NCBI RefSeq assembly: GCF_932294415.1
Contig: NC_065543.1
Location: 42,306,277 to 42,370,276, forward strand
From: Quercus robur
Taxonomy: Eukaryota > Streptophyta > Magnoliopsida > Fagales > Fagaceae
Direction: 5' to 3'
DNA length: 64,000 bases
The position numbers were made by a program, and so were the translations under genes. A model generated the notes under the pieces. That model ran no database searches. It saw only the letters and a program-made list of their open reading frames with translations, and was not told where the DNA came from. Shown piece after piece: positions 10,138-21,543 of this stretch. How positions within the stretch are numbered: position 1 is the first letter of the stretch; each line of letters opens with the position of its first letter.

Positions 10138-10713
10138 CATGGATGGAGCTATATATTGACTAGGGGGGCAATGGCGCAATGCCCCCCTAAATTTTTATTT
10201 TTTAAAAAATATTAGTATATTAATAGATACTAATTTTAGCAATTTTGTTTAATAAAATTACACTTTGCCCTCACTTAAAAATGCCATCAATTTCTTTAAG
10301 AGTAATGTTATAGCCATAAACATTTTTACAAACTATTAAAGTAGCAAATTCTTATTGGTTCGCACACTTGCATCATTTTTTATTTATCAATAATCACTCA
10401 GCACATTAGCAATTTGTAAATTTTTTGTAGTTTTAGCATTTTTCACCTTTTAAAGGCCATAAAAATTACTAGATTAAATTTAAAACAAAATATAAAAGCC
10501 CAAAAAAATTAGTCCAACAACAAAAATTCTAATAATAAAGCTAAAAAAAAATTAAGCTCAATCAATCTATTTTACCAAAACTCAACTTGGCCATTTAAAA
10601 AGTTTTAAACAAAAATTCTTAATAGTAAAGTAGTAGAGTTAAAGGTTGGAGTTTCCACACACAAATAATAGTAGAGCCGCCACTCCAAATTTCAAGTTTT
10701 GGCTTTGCCCCTA
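10138..10713. mobile_element. hAT-like non-autonomous element, 576 bp
   Basis: An 8-bp duplication ACTGAGCG flanks it (10130-10137 and 10714-10721), the length made by hAT transposases. The ends are degenerate inverted repeats: CATGGATGGAGCTA on the left, and TAGGGGCAAAGCCAAA reading in from the right. No coding sequence is visible. Confidence 0.68.
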
Positions 10714-10721
10714 ACTGAGCG

Positions 10722-11865
10722 TTGTAATGTGGTGCTCATTTCTTTTACATGCATGGTAGATCTCATCTTAAATTTAATTAGTGAGATCTATTATGAATGT
10801 AAAAGAATGGAGTACTACGTCAATGTACTCCAAAAGTACCTCATAATTTACTCAAAAAAAAGAAAAAAGAACCTCATAATTAATTGAGTAAAACTTTGGG
10901 TAGTCATGTATCAAATCAATTAGCATTGAATATTAACATTCATCATCCAATTACACCGAGTGGACTCTAATTGATTTGAAACATTTGGTGGTGCATCGAT
11001 ACCACTTTGGTATTGCTCCAATATGTTATGACCAAGCAACTATAAGTCTTCTCTGGTGAACAACGTACAATCTGTCTCAGGTAATCCTTGCATCAAACCT
11101 AAAGGCGTTGAATCATTTATCCCTAATGAAACATCCTACTCATCAAGGACAGGGTTGGTTGTGGAGGGCTTAAACTTAAACTTAAAAAAAAAAAAAAAAA
11201 AAAAATTCAATAATATAAATAAAATTGAACAATAAAATAAAAAATAAAACTTAAAAAAAAATTACCTTAAGTTATATGGTGAAAAGAAAATTGTGTAAGA
11301 CCAAAATTTTTTTTTAATTATTATAAAACAAAAAATTATGATATATTTGAATAATAATATAATGAAACTCCTTATAAATTTTTTGAAAACTTGAGCAAAA
11401 AAAAGATTGAGATGAAAGGGTTAACTACTGGTCAAATTGCAACGCTTTGACTCAAAATTAGTATTTCGATAGGCAGACAAAATGAGGAAATTGGCACTCT
11501 GAGCTTTTGAAGCCTGATTTTGACTATGCTCAATTTTTTGTTTTGCGTTCTTACCATTTTTTTTTTTGGATAAATATGAATTGCATAACTTTGAGACGGA
11601 AGAGTTTATATCAAAGTCTAAGTCAAGAACCAACAAAAAACATAACATCAAATTTTGCAAAGAGAGACCCAATTTTGCAAATCGAAAACCTGAAACTTTC
11701 TGTGTGTGAGGGGGAGCATCATTACTCTTTGTAAAAGCCATGACCCTTAGGGTAGTAAACCACCATTTTCTCATCTTCATAGCATCATTTTTTTATTACA
11801 TAAACCACTATTTTCATCGAACATAAACCTTTAACAACATGAACCGAAAAGTCACACAAAACACG
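10722..11865. other. Gene-free AT-rich spacer of unit 2
   Basis: No gene is supported. The sequence holds A-runs (11184-11205, 11565-11570 region) and, from about 11620, the spacer block shared with 5390-5640. Confidence 0.5.
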
Positions 11866-12649
11866 TTCTAGTTCACATCCTAGCTTTGTGTTCATCTGAA
11901 TTTCAAGAAATTCATCCTTCAACCCATCATCAACTCCTCAAATTCATTAGTTTCAAGACAGGTCAAGATCATCTCAAACATAAAATCAAAAAAGTTCTGA
12001 ATTGGGTCAGATGGAAATCCCACCAAATCAACGTGAGGTGCTGAAGGCACAATTCTTTCATTAAAAGGTAGGGAAAGAGCTTGTGATTTGGTAAGAGAGG
12101 AAGTAGCAACACCATCTTGTGTATAGCTTGATCCATCCTTGAAGATAATCCACCACTTGTTTCTTTACAAGATGTAGTGAAGATGGATATAGCACCCTAA
12201 CATTTTGGCATTATTTAATTTTAGGCATATATACAACATGTTTGGATTTGATGATAATGAATATATGGTTAGATTATGAACCTGACATGATGAAATATGA
12301 TATGATATGTGATGAACATGCATAATTGGACCAAATTGGAATGTGATAATCCATGATTGCGGTACGAAAAGTACTTTCAAGACAAACATGATAATATGAG
12401 TATATGACGAACATGATTCTTGTTTATGAATGTTGAAGCATATGTTTGCGTAATGATGGCATGAAATAGATTGTATGTTTATTAGATCATTGCATGCTAT
12501 GACCATTAAATTCTTGAAGTTTGACCTTCGAAAAAGGCAAAATGAGTGCGTAAACCCTTCACATCTTGTAACCTTGGCTATAAGATTAGATTTTGGGTTC
12601 AAGATGAGTGATTTTCCAAAGTAAATTTATGTTCTTAAAAATGAGTCAA

Positions 12650-12680
<31 letters not shown>

Positions 12681-13100
12681 ATTTTTTCTTTAAATTATAA
12701 TTAGGAAAATAAGCCATATAATTATTTGTTTTTTTATGTATTTTCATGAAAGACAATTGTGGTGGTCCTGACCCAGCAACCTTGGGCTTTTGGACCTAAA
12801 CCCCTCAATCTATTTGTATTCTGAGTTGGGCTTGTCCCACAATGGGAAGTTCTACAAATGGCTCTAAAGATTACTAATGAATTCAAACTGTCATCTAAAC
12901 CCTAGATTCTCTTGATTCTAGCTCAGTCAAGATGATGATTTGTATATATAGCCGAGCACCTACCTAGGGATTCGAGCAGGATTCCGTAATCTCCCATGCG
13001 TATATTTCCTTCTCTTGTGTTTCACTTCCCTAAAATTTCTAACCCCCTAAATCTTGTCTCTACTCCTCTATTTATAATCTCCCCTTAGTGGGATTGTCAT

Positions 13101-15447
13101 TGTTACGCCCCAAACCCAAAAGGGTCCAAAGAATGAGGAAAATATCTCAAGGGTACATATAGATTTTTCCTTTTTGACAATTCAATCCAAAGTAATTTAT
13201 ACCAAATACCAACATCAATAATTTTTCATGATAATTTCATTAAAAATAATCCCAAAATAAGTCAGAGCTCTAAGCAATAATTATAAGGACTATTGGCCAT
13301 AATAGAATAGAGGTTTGAATAAATACAATTACATATCATCAACTTGTCCCATTAGTGGGAATAAAGTCATAACCACTGTTAAATACAAAAGAATGAGTCA
13401 AGCCTACTTTATAGGATGTACATCATCTAAATATCAACATCACAAAAGTTTAGCCTCCATCAGTAGTTAGTCTAATTACTGCTAGCCACAAAAACCTGTC
13501 TCAAAATGATTGTTGCCTACTCTGAAAAAGTTTGTAAAAGAATTGGATGAGACAGAGCCCAGTAAATAGCACAATCAATGGGAGTGGGGGGAAATGCAGG
13601 TTTCATGATGATGAATATAAACATGCACTAATTTGGGAATTCCAATTTGATTTTTGAAATTTCAATTTCAATAATAACACGACAAGGATGATTTAAATAG
13701 TTTAGCACAAAGCTCCTTAAAATGTTTACCATGAAACTACATAATATCTATATATACTATGAGCAGTAACTATACCATTCCAGAACTAAGAAGTTTAACT
13801 CAAGGCCACAAGACAAGCCGTCATAAAGATGTTAGGTATTCCACAAAGACATCAGTTATGCCATGAAGACATCAAGTTATGCCACAAAGACATCAAATAT
13901 GCCATGAAGATATCAATTATGCCACGAAGACATTAAGTTATGCCACAAAGACATCAAATATGCCACAAAGACATCAATTTGCCACAAAGACGGGTTGCCA
14001 AGATACCTATGTCACAAAGACTGCGGCATCTGGCTGGGTAATCACACCTGTCACGGCACAAGGGTAAAAACAACATAGAGCTCACAGTTAAATGAAAATG
14101 AAACTCGTAGTTTGTTTCCAAGTAGTTTCATAAAACCTTTTAATATCCAAGCATTTCACAAAGTTCTCAAATTTTCCAAAATCGTTTCTTGTCACTAATA
14201 TTTTCTATCAATTTCCCAAATATCATAAGTCAAGATAAAACATTTTTAGAATTTGCAAATAATGCAGTAAATCCGTAAAATCCATTCCCAAGAATTTTAT
14301 AACAGGTGCTTATCTTTTTCATGCCAAATATTCATGTATTTCCCCATATGCAATACCAAATATGATACACTTTTCATAAATACTCATCTATAATGGGGTC
14401 ACAACATAATAATTTTTTAAAAAACATAATCCCACAAATAATTTTCTAAAATGTGTTTGACCCAAAAACAAGTTTATGCAACATTTCCCCCCCCCCCCCC
14501 CCCCAAATTAAAAAGCTACTTACCTTGCAACCTGCAAAAAACCTAACTCTCTAAGCTTCAAAGGAAATTAGTTAGAACCTAAACAATATCAAGTAAACCT
14601 ATCACAATAAGCATAAAGCTTGAAATTGTATCTAGTTACAAATTAGGAATTACCAAATAAGTACTTTATTAGGCAAGCCTAGTATTTAACCTCATCAAAT
14701 GTATTCCACTTCCAAAGTTTCTCAACAAATTAATTTACAAGGCATAGGCTCCAATTTATCTCTAACATCAAAACTTCAACACTTCATAAGTAGTTCCAAC
14801 AAGATTTACACCACATCAACAAGAGACCCATGATACCAAAAATCACAATATCCTCCAAGACTAACAATTTAGAACTTCAACTAACTCCAAATAATCAATA
14901 AAAATTATATTCATTATTTATTTCACATTAAAAAGCCAAAACCCCAAAATCTCCACCATTTAGATAGGCACCATTGTAAAAACTATAGACCCACTCATCA
15001 AATAAATCCACCAAGACAAAACTCATACATATAAACACATGAATATCACTTCCAAAGCTCATAAATCACATGAGTATCATTATCAAAACTTAGATTAAAA
15101 TAACCTCAAGCAAAAGCATATAAACCCACCAAAAGATTAGGAGTCTTACCCTAAATCAAAAGAGATGAAACTGCCTTAGAGGTAACTAGAGAGTTTTCCG
15201 GTGATCTTGCCGAAAAAATGGTGGTGGATATATGGTGGTGAGGAGTGGTACCGGTGGGAGAGTGTGAGGGAATGAGAGAGAAGTGTTTGTTGTGTTTGTG
15301 AGAAAATGAAGAGAAAACAAGTGGAGATGGCCAGCCAAGAGAGTGAGGGAGTGTGTGAGATGTGTGGTGAGTAGTAATTGGGGTAGGTGAGGCATATAGG
15401 ACACCCAAAAAATTTGACCAATTTTTTTTTTTACTTGGGGCATTACA
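13101..15447. mobile_element. Solo-LTR-like element, 2.35 kb
   Basis: It starts TGTTACGCCCCAAA, ends TTGGGGCATTACA, and is flanked by GTCAT on both sides (13096-13100 and 15448-15452). TG..CA ends with a 5-bp duplication fit a solo LTR, probably of a Ty3/gypsy (Tekay/Del-like) element. A related copy lies at 36964-38898. No internal gag or pol was seen. Target duplications are intact, while the two copies differ in length and internal repeats. Confidence 0.68.
13842..14010. repeat. Minisatellite, about 20-21-bp unit
   Basis: About eight imperfect copies of a unit like CACAAAGACATCAAATATGC occur, interrupted by variants such as CATGAAGACATCAAG. It lies inside the solo-LTR-like element at the place where the sister copy has a different repeat. 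Confidence 0.85.
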
Positions 15448-16435
15448 GTCATGATGATGGGGTTTTTTTCCTATGTCAGTGGGTCCCTTTGCCCTATATT
15501 CCTGACCATATAAGACCCACTGGCTGCTGCTGATATGACCTCCTTGAAACTTATACCAAACACTGATTATTGCTCGACAGATGGATTCCCCCAAGACATC
15601 ATTGCTTGTTCACGGCACGTCAGGGGGATACGCGGTCTAAGTGTTCAGCTGGGCCTAACTGGGCTCGATTTAGTGTTGAGATAGATCGAGGCCCTCTGGG
15701 GAATGGGCTGCCAGCTCGGGAATGGGTCAATATTCTCGGTCCGCACAATAATGTAGTTTTTATTCTAGTTCAAATAAAATTGTATTTTTATTAATTTCCA
15801 GTTTTCTTTAAAAAAAATCATTAAATAATCAAGTGGCAACTCCAATTATAAAACTCTTAATCTAGGTGGTAAAGTTTCTCACAATGATATGAAGTTTTTT
15901 TATAGAGTACAAGGAAGACCATTATTTACATTTGGAAATTAGCATTGCATAGACTTGTGTTTGTGACAAGTTATTGGGCTTTGAAATATATATCTTGTAG
16001 TCTCTATGAGATTTTTATATGTGATATAATTAATGAATAAAACTTACGTATAGGTTTTTAAGTTCTGTGCCTTAGATTTCTTAATTAAATTCAATCATAT
16101 AATTCTTTTGAAACTAGCTAGCTCTACTTGAGAAAGATAATACAATTTGTGCAGTATTGATTTAAATTGTAGCCTATATAAATAAAGTATGAGCAAGCTC
16201 AACGGTTTAATTAAAAATGTTGCTTACTATTTAGAAAAATATTTTTCACTCTAATACATATTGACTATTTCACACACATATTCACAATTGGTGCAGAAAT
16301 GTCCATATTTTAATATATAGAAGTGGATTTGAAAAATAGATGTGAAATGTCCACAATTGTGTACCCCATCCCATACACAGTAAATCTAACCAACGGAAAG
16401 AATAACTAACTAATAACAGAATTAATTAGATGGCT

Positions 16436-16691
16436 AACCTATAAGATGACTACAGCTAGACAAATCACCCACGTGCACTGCACTTGTCACAACTAACTTT
16501 GCTAACCAATATTACATAGGAAATACGACAAGTAGCACAAGTACACAGACTAACTAAACGATTGCAGCTTAGGTAGTATAATTCAAACTGCATCTATATA
16601 TGTTGATCTGTGTGTGCTTCCTTTAGCTTGTTTTTCTGAGATAGCGTTCCCAAACAAAGGTGAACCCAATTTTTAGTTATTTATACACAAA

Positions 16692-16730
<39 letters not shown>
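16436..16730 (+). promoter_or_regulatory. Upstream region of copy 3 (G-box kept, TATA block missing)
   Basis: The distal part matches unit 2, with CACGTG at 16470-16475 and ACATAGGAAATACGACAAGT at about 16513. After GAACCCAATTTTTA (about 16663) the TATATAAGAGTG/GGTTCTCTAA block of the other copies is absent. The sequence instead goes through TTATTTATACACAAATAAAA into a (GA)n tract at about 16697-16729. TTATTTATAC could act as a weak substitute TATA. Confidence 0.5.
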
Positions 16731-16731
<1 letters not shown>

Positions 16732-16775
16732 TGTCTTGTCACTATTTTTTGCTAAAGAAACTTCCAAGATTCACC

Positions 16776-17942
16776 ATGAAGATAATTTCCGAGAAGGATT
16801 TTCCACAAGATTCATCCATCAACACGGTTGTCGATGACGACTATGATAATACACCAGAAGAAAATATAGGGGAGAATTGTGCACATCGACGTGTTTTTAG
16901 AGGAAAGTGTGTCAGCTGTAAGAGGCTGGCATTCAAGTACGTTCATGAGGGTATGCGGTTGTTGTGGGTTACCAAAGATGAGATGGATCGGATTCGGAAG
17001 GTAGAGTCCGCGAAATTGTTACAAGATAAGAAGATGGTCTTGGTTCTTGATCTAGATCAAACTCTGATTCATTCAACAACAAAAGAAAGATATCTGAGAA
17101 CCCCTCAAGAACTCTTGCAAAATAACTTAAAGGATAGCCTATTCCGTCTGAGTCAACCTTGGGAAATGATAATGGTCAAGTTGAGACCTTCCGTTCACAC
17201 TTTTCTGAAAGAAGCAAGTACTATGTTTGAGATTTACATGTGTACAATGAGTACACGAAGTTATGCATTGCAAGTTGCTGAGCTTCTTGACCCTGAAAGC
17301 GTTTACTTCAAGTCAATCATTACACGTGAAGATTTACTTGAAACAAGCGAAAAGAATCTTGATCTTGTGCTAAGGGAGGAACGCATGGTTCTTATTATTG
17401 ATGATACCATAAGCGTGTGGAGTGAGCATGAATTAAACTTGATTCATATTAAGAAGTATCATTACTTTGATTCAGATCATGACTGGAGTGTTGTTTCTCT
17501 TTCTGCATTGGGCACTGATGAAGGTGAGACCACTGGTAAGCTCACCACCGTTCTTCAACAACTTAAACTAATACACAGACTGCTTTTCAACCCAAAATTT
17601 GAAGGTGGACTTCAGGATAGAGATGTTAGAGACATACTTGATCGCCTTAGTGTTCTCCAAGGGTGTACATTATCCTTCAAACATATTTTCCCTTCTGATT
17701 TTAGGCCCAAAAATTCGCGTCTCTGGTTGATGGCAGAGGAGTTAGGGGCCAAAGTTTCTATGGATAATTTGATAAACCCCATCACACATGTGGTCACTTG
17801 GTTTGCCACCGCGGAGGAGTTTCAGGAGGCAGAGAGGGAAAAAATTATTTTGGTCCATCCAAAGTGGTTACGTGCTTGCTACATTGCATCAGAAAGGGTA
17901 TCTGAAAAAAAGTATCTGATTAAGCCGAAAGATTCAAGTTGA
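16776..17942 (+). CDS. FCP1/CPL4-like RNA polymerase II CTD phosphatase (copy 3)
   Basis: A single-exon ORF of 388 residues starting at the shared ATG. The N-terminal Cys/His cluster is at C35-A-H37 to C48, the HAD nucleophile motif DLDQT at 92-96, and then KLRPSVHTFL, YMCTMSTRSYA and the second Asp pair in IIDDTISVW. A BRCT domain fills the last 100 residues. It differs from copy 2 by an insertion in the acidic N-terminal stretch (SSINTVVDDDYD) and by two extra C-terminal residues, because the usual stop was shifted (ends KPKDSS). No defect is visible. It belongs with copies 1 and 2. Its promoter lacks the TATA block of its sisters, so expression may differ. The role is inferred from the CPL3/CPL4/FCP1 family. 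Confidence 0.88.
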   Translation: MKIISEKDFPQDSSINTVVDDDYDNTPEENIGENCAHRRVFRGKCVSCKRLAFKYVHEGMRLLWVTKDEMDRIRKVESAKLLQDKKMVLVLDLDQTLIHSTTKERYLRTPQELLQNNLKDSLFRLSQPWEMIMVKLRPSVHTFLKEASTMFEIYMCTMSTRSYALQVAELLDPESVYFKSIITREDLLETSEKNLDLVLREERMVLIIDDTISVWSEHELNLIHIKKYHYFDSDHDWSVVSLSALGTDEGETTGKLTTVLQQLKLIHRLLFNPKFEGGLQDRDVRDILDRLSVLQGCTLSFKHIFPSDFRPKNSRLWLMAEELGAKVSMDNLINPITHVVTWFATAEEFQEAEREKIILVHPKWLRACYIASERVSEKKYLIKPKDSS

Positions 17943-18360
17943 GATGATCTTTGTTCACTTCTATTAACAGAACAGGTATAATTCCATTTTTTTTGTTAAA
18001 AGTTCTTTGCAGTTAGTGAAATAGGGTTTTTTTATCCTAGACAAAGAAATTCAGCGTTCTTTAGTATTAATTTTTAGAGCCTCATTTTAAGTCGTTAATG
18101 CTACGTGATGAATTCAATTCTTCCTCAATTGTGATGAGGAGACATAGTTACAGTGATTTATCTCCTTGTTGATGTCTACAGTTTCTTATGTGAATGTGGC
18201 CTTGGAAATTGAAACGATTCTGAATATGTCCAAATTATGCTATTGTTACTATTTGTTAGATGAAAACTTATTTTGTATCTGCCATTACATGAATTGTAGG
18301 AGCGGAAGAATATTTAGCTATGTTAGTCTAACATTAGGAGGTAAAACTGATCGATCTTGA

Positions 18361-18605
18361 ATACTAAATGTGGCTCATAAAGCTTTTCAACTTGCTCGGC
18401 ATCCATCAATCCAAAGCGCATGGCATGTCATAGACTTAGTAATCACATAATTAAGGTGATATGTAAATCACTCTAATCCCATGCACCCCAACCCAAATTA
18501 CTTGCTTGTTAATTGAACCAGCCCAAGCACTGTGTGCACACAAATTAATCCTAACGTGCCCTTTAACCATGGCACTCTCTGCATGCCTTACTCAATCTGA
18601 TGTTG
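18361..18605 (-). pseudogene. SDR gene relic behind copy 3
   Basis: Matches the intact SDR through CATAAAGCTTTTCAACTTGCTC, AAAGCGCATGGCATGTCAT, AATTGAACCAGCCCAAGCAC and CCTAACGTGCCCTTTAACCA. The C-terminal coding end seen in relics 1 and 2 is missing. The reading frame is lost. Confidence 0.78.
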
Positions 18606-18977
18606 CTACAAGTGGATATCTATTTTCAGATGTTACTGTAACAACATCAAAATAAATTTTTGCATAACCGGATTTCATACTCTTCTTGTAAATTTGATGC
18701 TACAGTAACATTTAAAATAGATTAAAGTACATTTTGCATTCTTTAAGTAGGAAAGCTCATAGCACTTCACGGACTTGAACTTGTGAGTGGTTAACGCCTT
18801 ATTGGGCTTCCATGTATTTCTTAGGCTTATGAGATTTTTTATGTAGCCAGGGGTGTAGGAATTACTTTGTAGCTCCCACGATGTCCTTTATACATGGTGC
18901 TGTCCTCGGGTGTCTCAAAGGTAGCTAGGGTTACAATACTACATTATATACTTCAATTGAATTAAATCATTTTGTTG

Positions 18978-19110
18978 TGGGTTCTAGTTAGCTCAATTGT
19001 TAAAGTCTTTAATGGTAAATAAGGGATTTGAGGTTCAATCTCTGCCTACATAAAAAAACTAATTGGTATTTTCAGCCATATGTTTAAACTCTATAAAAAC
19101 AAAAAAAAAA
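18978..19110 (+). mobile_element. tRNA-derived SINE (family 2)
   Basis: Box A TTAGCTCAATTG (about 18988) and box B GAGGTTCAATCTC (about 19031) are at tRNA-like spacing. An A-rich tail ends at 19110. The flanks CATTTTGTTGT and CACTTTGTTAT look like a worn target duplication. It is a different family from the SINEs at 8864 and 31582. Confidence 0.68.
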
Positions 19111-19650
19111 ACACTTTGTTATTATTTGTTTTCAATTGGTTAATGCAACTAGTTGTTGAATTTAATTCAAAAATCTAATGACTAAAGTACTGTATTTTTA
19201 TTGTAGTAACTAAGTTTTACCTCAAGGTAATTTTATTTTTATACCCTATAAATCATAAACCTTTTTTCATAGTATAAAAAATTTATAATAATAAATAGGT
19301 CCATAAAACGTAATCCATAGGTCCTACCAATTCCCTGTAAAAATAAAATAAAAAGAAGAAAAGAAAAGAAAAGAAAAAATGGGTCACTCTCATAATTACA
19401 AGATACAATCTGATTATCATTAACAATTAACTTATCACTAATTAGGGTTAAGAATAGACTTCTACAAACATGAAACATATAGGATTTCTATTTGATGTGG
19501 CTGCCGGATATGTCCTTATCTCTATCTCTTTGTATTTGAATTCAAACTGGTTAGATGAATGCGATCAACTGGAATGGACCCAATTCTTGAGAGAGAGAAA
19601 GAGAGAGAGAGAGTCGCAATCTTGGGCTAAAGTAACTTAGAAGATTCACA

Positions 19651-19785
19651 ATGAAGATCATTTCCGAGATGAGCTTCCCACAAGATTCATCAGATAACCC
19701 GGATTCCAGTTCATTTAGCAACATGGGTGTCCATGCTTGTATGGTTTGTAAGAGTCAAGCATTCAAGTACATTGAGATATTATAA
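19651..19785 (+). pseudogene. Truncated CPL4-like gene (copy 4), 5' end only
   Basis: It has the GA tract (about 19592-19613), the leader CTTGGGCTAAAG and ATG of the second subgroup, followed by 44 codons starting MKIISEMSFPQDSSDNPDSS. These cover the acidic N-terminus and part of the Cys cluster (CMVCK), then stop. Homology ends abruptly after AAGTACATTGA at 19776, and nothing of the HAD or BRCT domain follows. A deletion or insertion junction is likely there. The upstream spacer (about 19370-19400, AAATGGGTCACTC) matches those of copies 5 and 6. Confidence 0.85.
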
Positions 19786-20019
19786 CACCTCAATTATAAC
19801 ATGTTGTACATATTATAAAGAAAAGGTAAGTTCAAAACATATACATTTTGAGATATTAAATATTAAAAATTATTTTAGTAGCTTCATTGCACATTTGTAA
19901 CCTTCTCAAGTTAAGCTTACTTAAAAAAAAAAAAAAAAAAAAAAATGAACCCAAAAATAAGTGCAAAAAAATAACATGACTATGAAAATCAACTAATTTG
20001 TGTTTTTTTTATAGATTAT

Positions 20020-20284
20020 GGGGCTGTTTTGATAGAACTTATTTTGCTGAAACTGAAAACTGAAAACATTGTAGCAAAATAATTTTTAAATGTGTGAATA
20101 GTGCTGTGGGACCCATTTTTAATGAAAAAATTGATAAAAAGTGGAGTTTGTGGGACCCATGAACAGTGCACAAGTGCATTGTTCACAGAAGAACAGGTCA
20201 ACCATTGCGGATGAAAATAAAAAAAAAAAAAAAAAACTGAGGAAACGCAGACGCAGCACTAATAAGTGCTATCCAAACGAGCAC
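20020..20284. mobile_element. MITE, 265 bp
   Basis: Ends GGGGCTGTTTTGATAG and CTATCCAAACGAGCAC form imperfect 16-bp inverted repeats. The interior includes GTGGGACCCAT twice. The same type of ends occurs at 36305-36580. The target duplication is unclear. No coding. Confidence 0.6.
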
Positions 20285-21361
20285 TACATATCATGAAATG
20301 AAAGTATGCCCAACTCTCTCATCGTCTTCCACTCATCAACAATGCAACATTAAGACATGGTGTGGGCAAATATGTATGTATGTATGTGTCTTATAGATGA
20401 TTTAAAATTATGGTAGAATATGACTTTACATTGCGCACTAAATATTTTCTCTACTTATATATCCAAAACAAAAACTATCTAACCAAACTACCCCAAACCT
20501 AAATCATATTTAAGCCCCTAATTAAAAAAAAAAAAAAAATACTTGTAGGGATTTCAGCAGCTTAATGGGAGGCCAATGTGATAGAGGTGACGACCTCTCA
20601 GATTTTTCTTTGTCATTCTTACAAATACTTTGTCAATTTCAGGTCATTTATTTTGGTAATAGTGAAAAAAATGCATTTTATTTAATAATCCACAACATTT
20701 TTGTATCTCTCTATCTCCTCCCAAGCCTTATCTGATTAGTTATTATTATTAACCCTTAATTATTATTATTATTATTATTGCTTTTGTTTTTAATACTAAA
20801 ATGATGGGTATGATAAAAGACATAAAAAAGAGAGAAATGTGTGGTATAAGTTCAGGCAATTAATGAGAAATTAATGAGATAAAAATAAAAATAAGTTAAT
20901 GTGAACTTTAAGATAACATTAAAAAAAATAAAAATAAAAATAAAAACACTTAAGGAAAAGAGGTTAAAAAAAAATATTAAATACAAAATTAGAGCGCCAT
21001 ATGGCAAGCTCTTTGCTTATTGATTAACTGATTAATGCGTATTTATTTGCTTATTAATATTAATTAATGCAATAGGTGTTTGAATTTAAGTGAAAAAATA
21101 TTACAATTATAAATAAATACTGGAGAATCTAAAGTGTACTTAAGGTATTGTAGTTAAGTTTAATCTAAAGGTTATATAGTCTTTTCATTCTAAAATTAAA
21201 AAAAAATAAAAGAAAAAGAAAAAAAATGGGTCACTCATATACAAGATTAAAATTTCTTTAATTACAAGCTCTATACTTATTCAGCCTCATTTAGTTCACT
21301 TATACGGAAATTTAAGTAAAATTAATATGTTGCTATCCATTTCCAATAAAAAGCAAGAGTA
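20285..21361. other. AT-rich spacer upstream of copy 5
   Basis: No gene. It includes a short TTA/ATT run (20742-20780) and, from about 21120, sequence shared with the upstream regions of copies 4 and 6 (AAAATGGGTCACTCATATAC at about 21224). Confidence 0.5.
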
Positions 21362-21461
21362 ATATAAGAGTGCCTTGTTTGTTGGTTCTCTAAACTGTAA
21401 AACACTACACAAGTTCACAAATCAGAGGTGACGTTTTGGTTCTAATTTGTTATGCAAAAAT

Positions 21462-21502
<41 letters not shown>
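21362..21502 (+). promoter_or_regulatory. Core promoter and GA tract of copy 5
   Basis: ATATAAGAGTG at about 21362-21372 is followed by GGTTCTCTAAACTGTAAAAC and a (GA)n tract at about 21464-21502. The segment CCATTTCCAATAAAAAGCAA just upstream is continuous here, but in copy 6 it is split by the CACTA element. Confidence 0.6.
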
Positions 21503-21506
<4 letters not shown>

Positions 21507-21543
21507 TCACAATCTTGGGCTATAGAAACATACAAGATTCATC

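Larger units (their letters stand above)
11876..15762. mobile_element. 3.9-kb insertion bounded by 10-bp direct repeats
   Basis: TTCTAGTTCA occurs at 11866-11875 and again at 15763-15772. In unit 1 the flanking sequences are almost contiguous (TCACAC / AAATAAAATTG at about 5608-5620), so 3.9 kb was added to unit 2. No clear terminal inverted repeat was seen, so the class is undetermined; 9-11-bp duplications are typical of Mutator-like elements. Part of it (about 12150-12740) is similar to 24860-25330. It contains a later LTR-like insertion (13101-15447). Confidence 0.5.

Noticed and set aside
13830-14020. CRISPR-like array
   Set aside because: Repeats are contiguous and imperfect without unique spacers, in a plant genome; a minisatellite.
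13879-14067. Repetitive peptide ORF at 13.9 kb
   Set aside because: Translation of the 20-bp minisatellite.
15151-15594. His/Ser-rich minus-strand ORFs near 15.2-15.6 kb
   Set aside because: They lie across the end of the solo-LTR-like element, have biased low-complexity composition and no recognisable domain.
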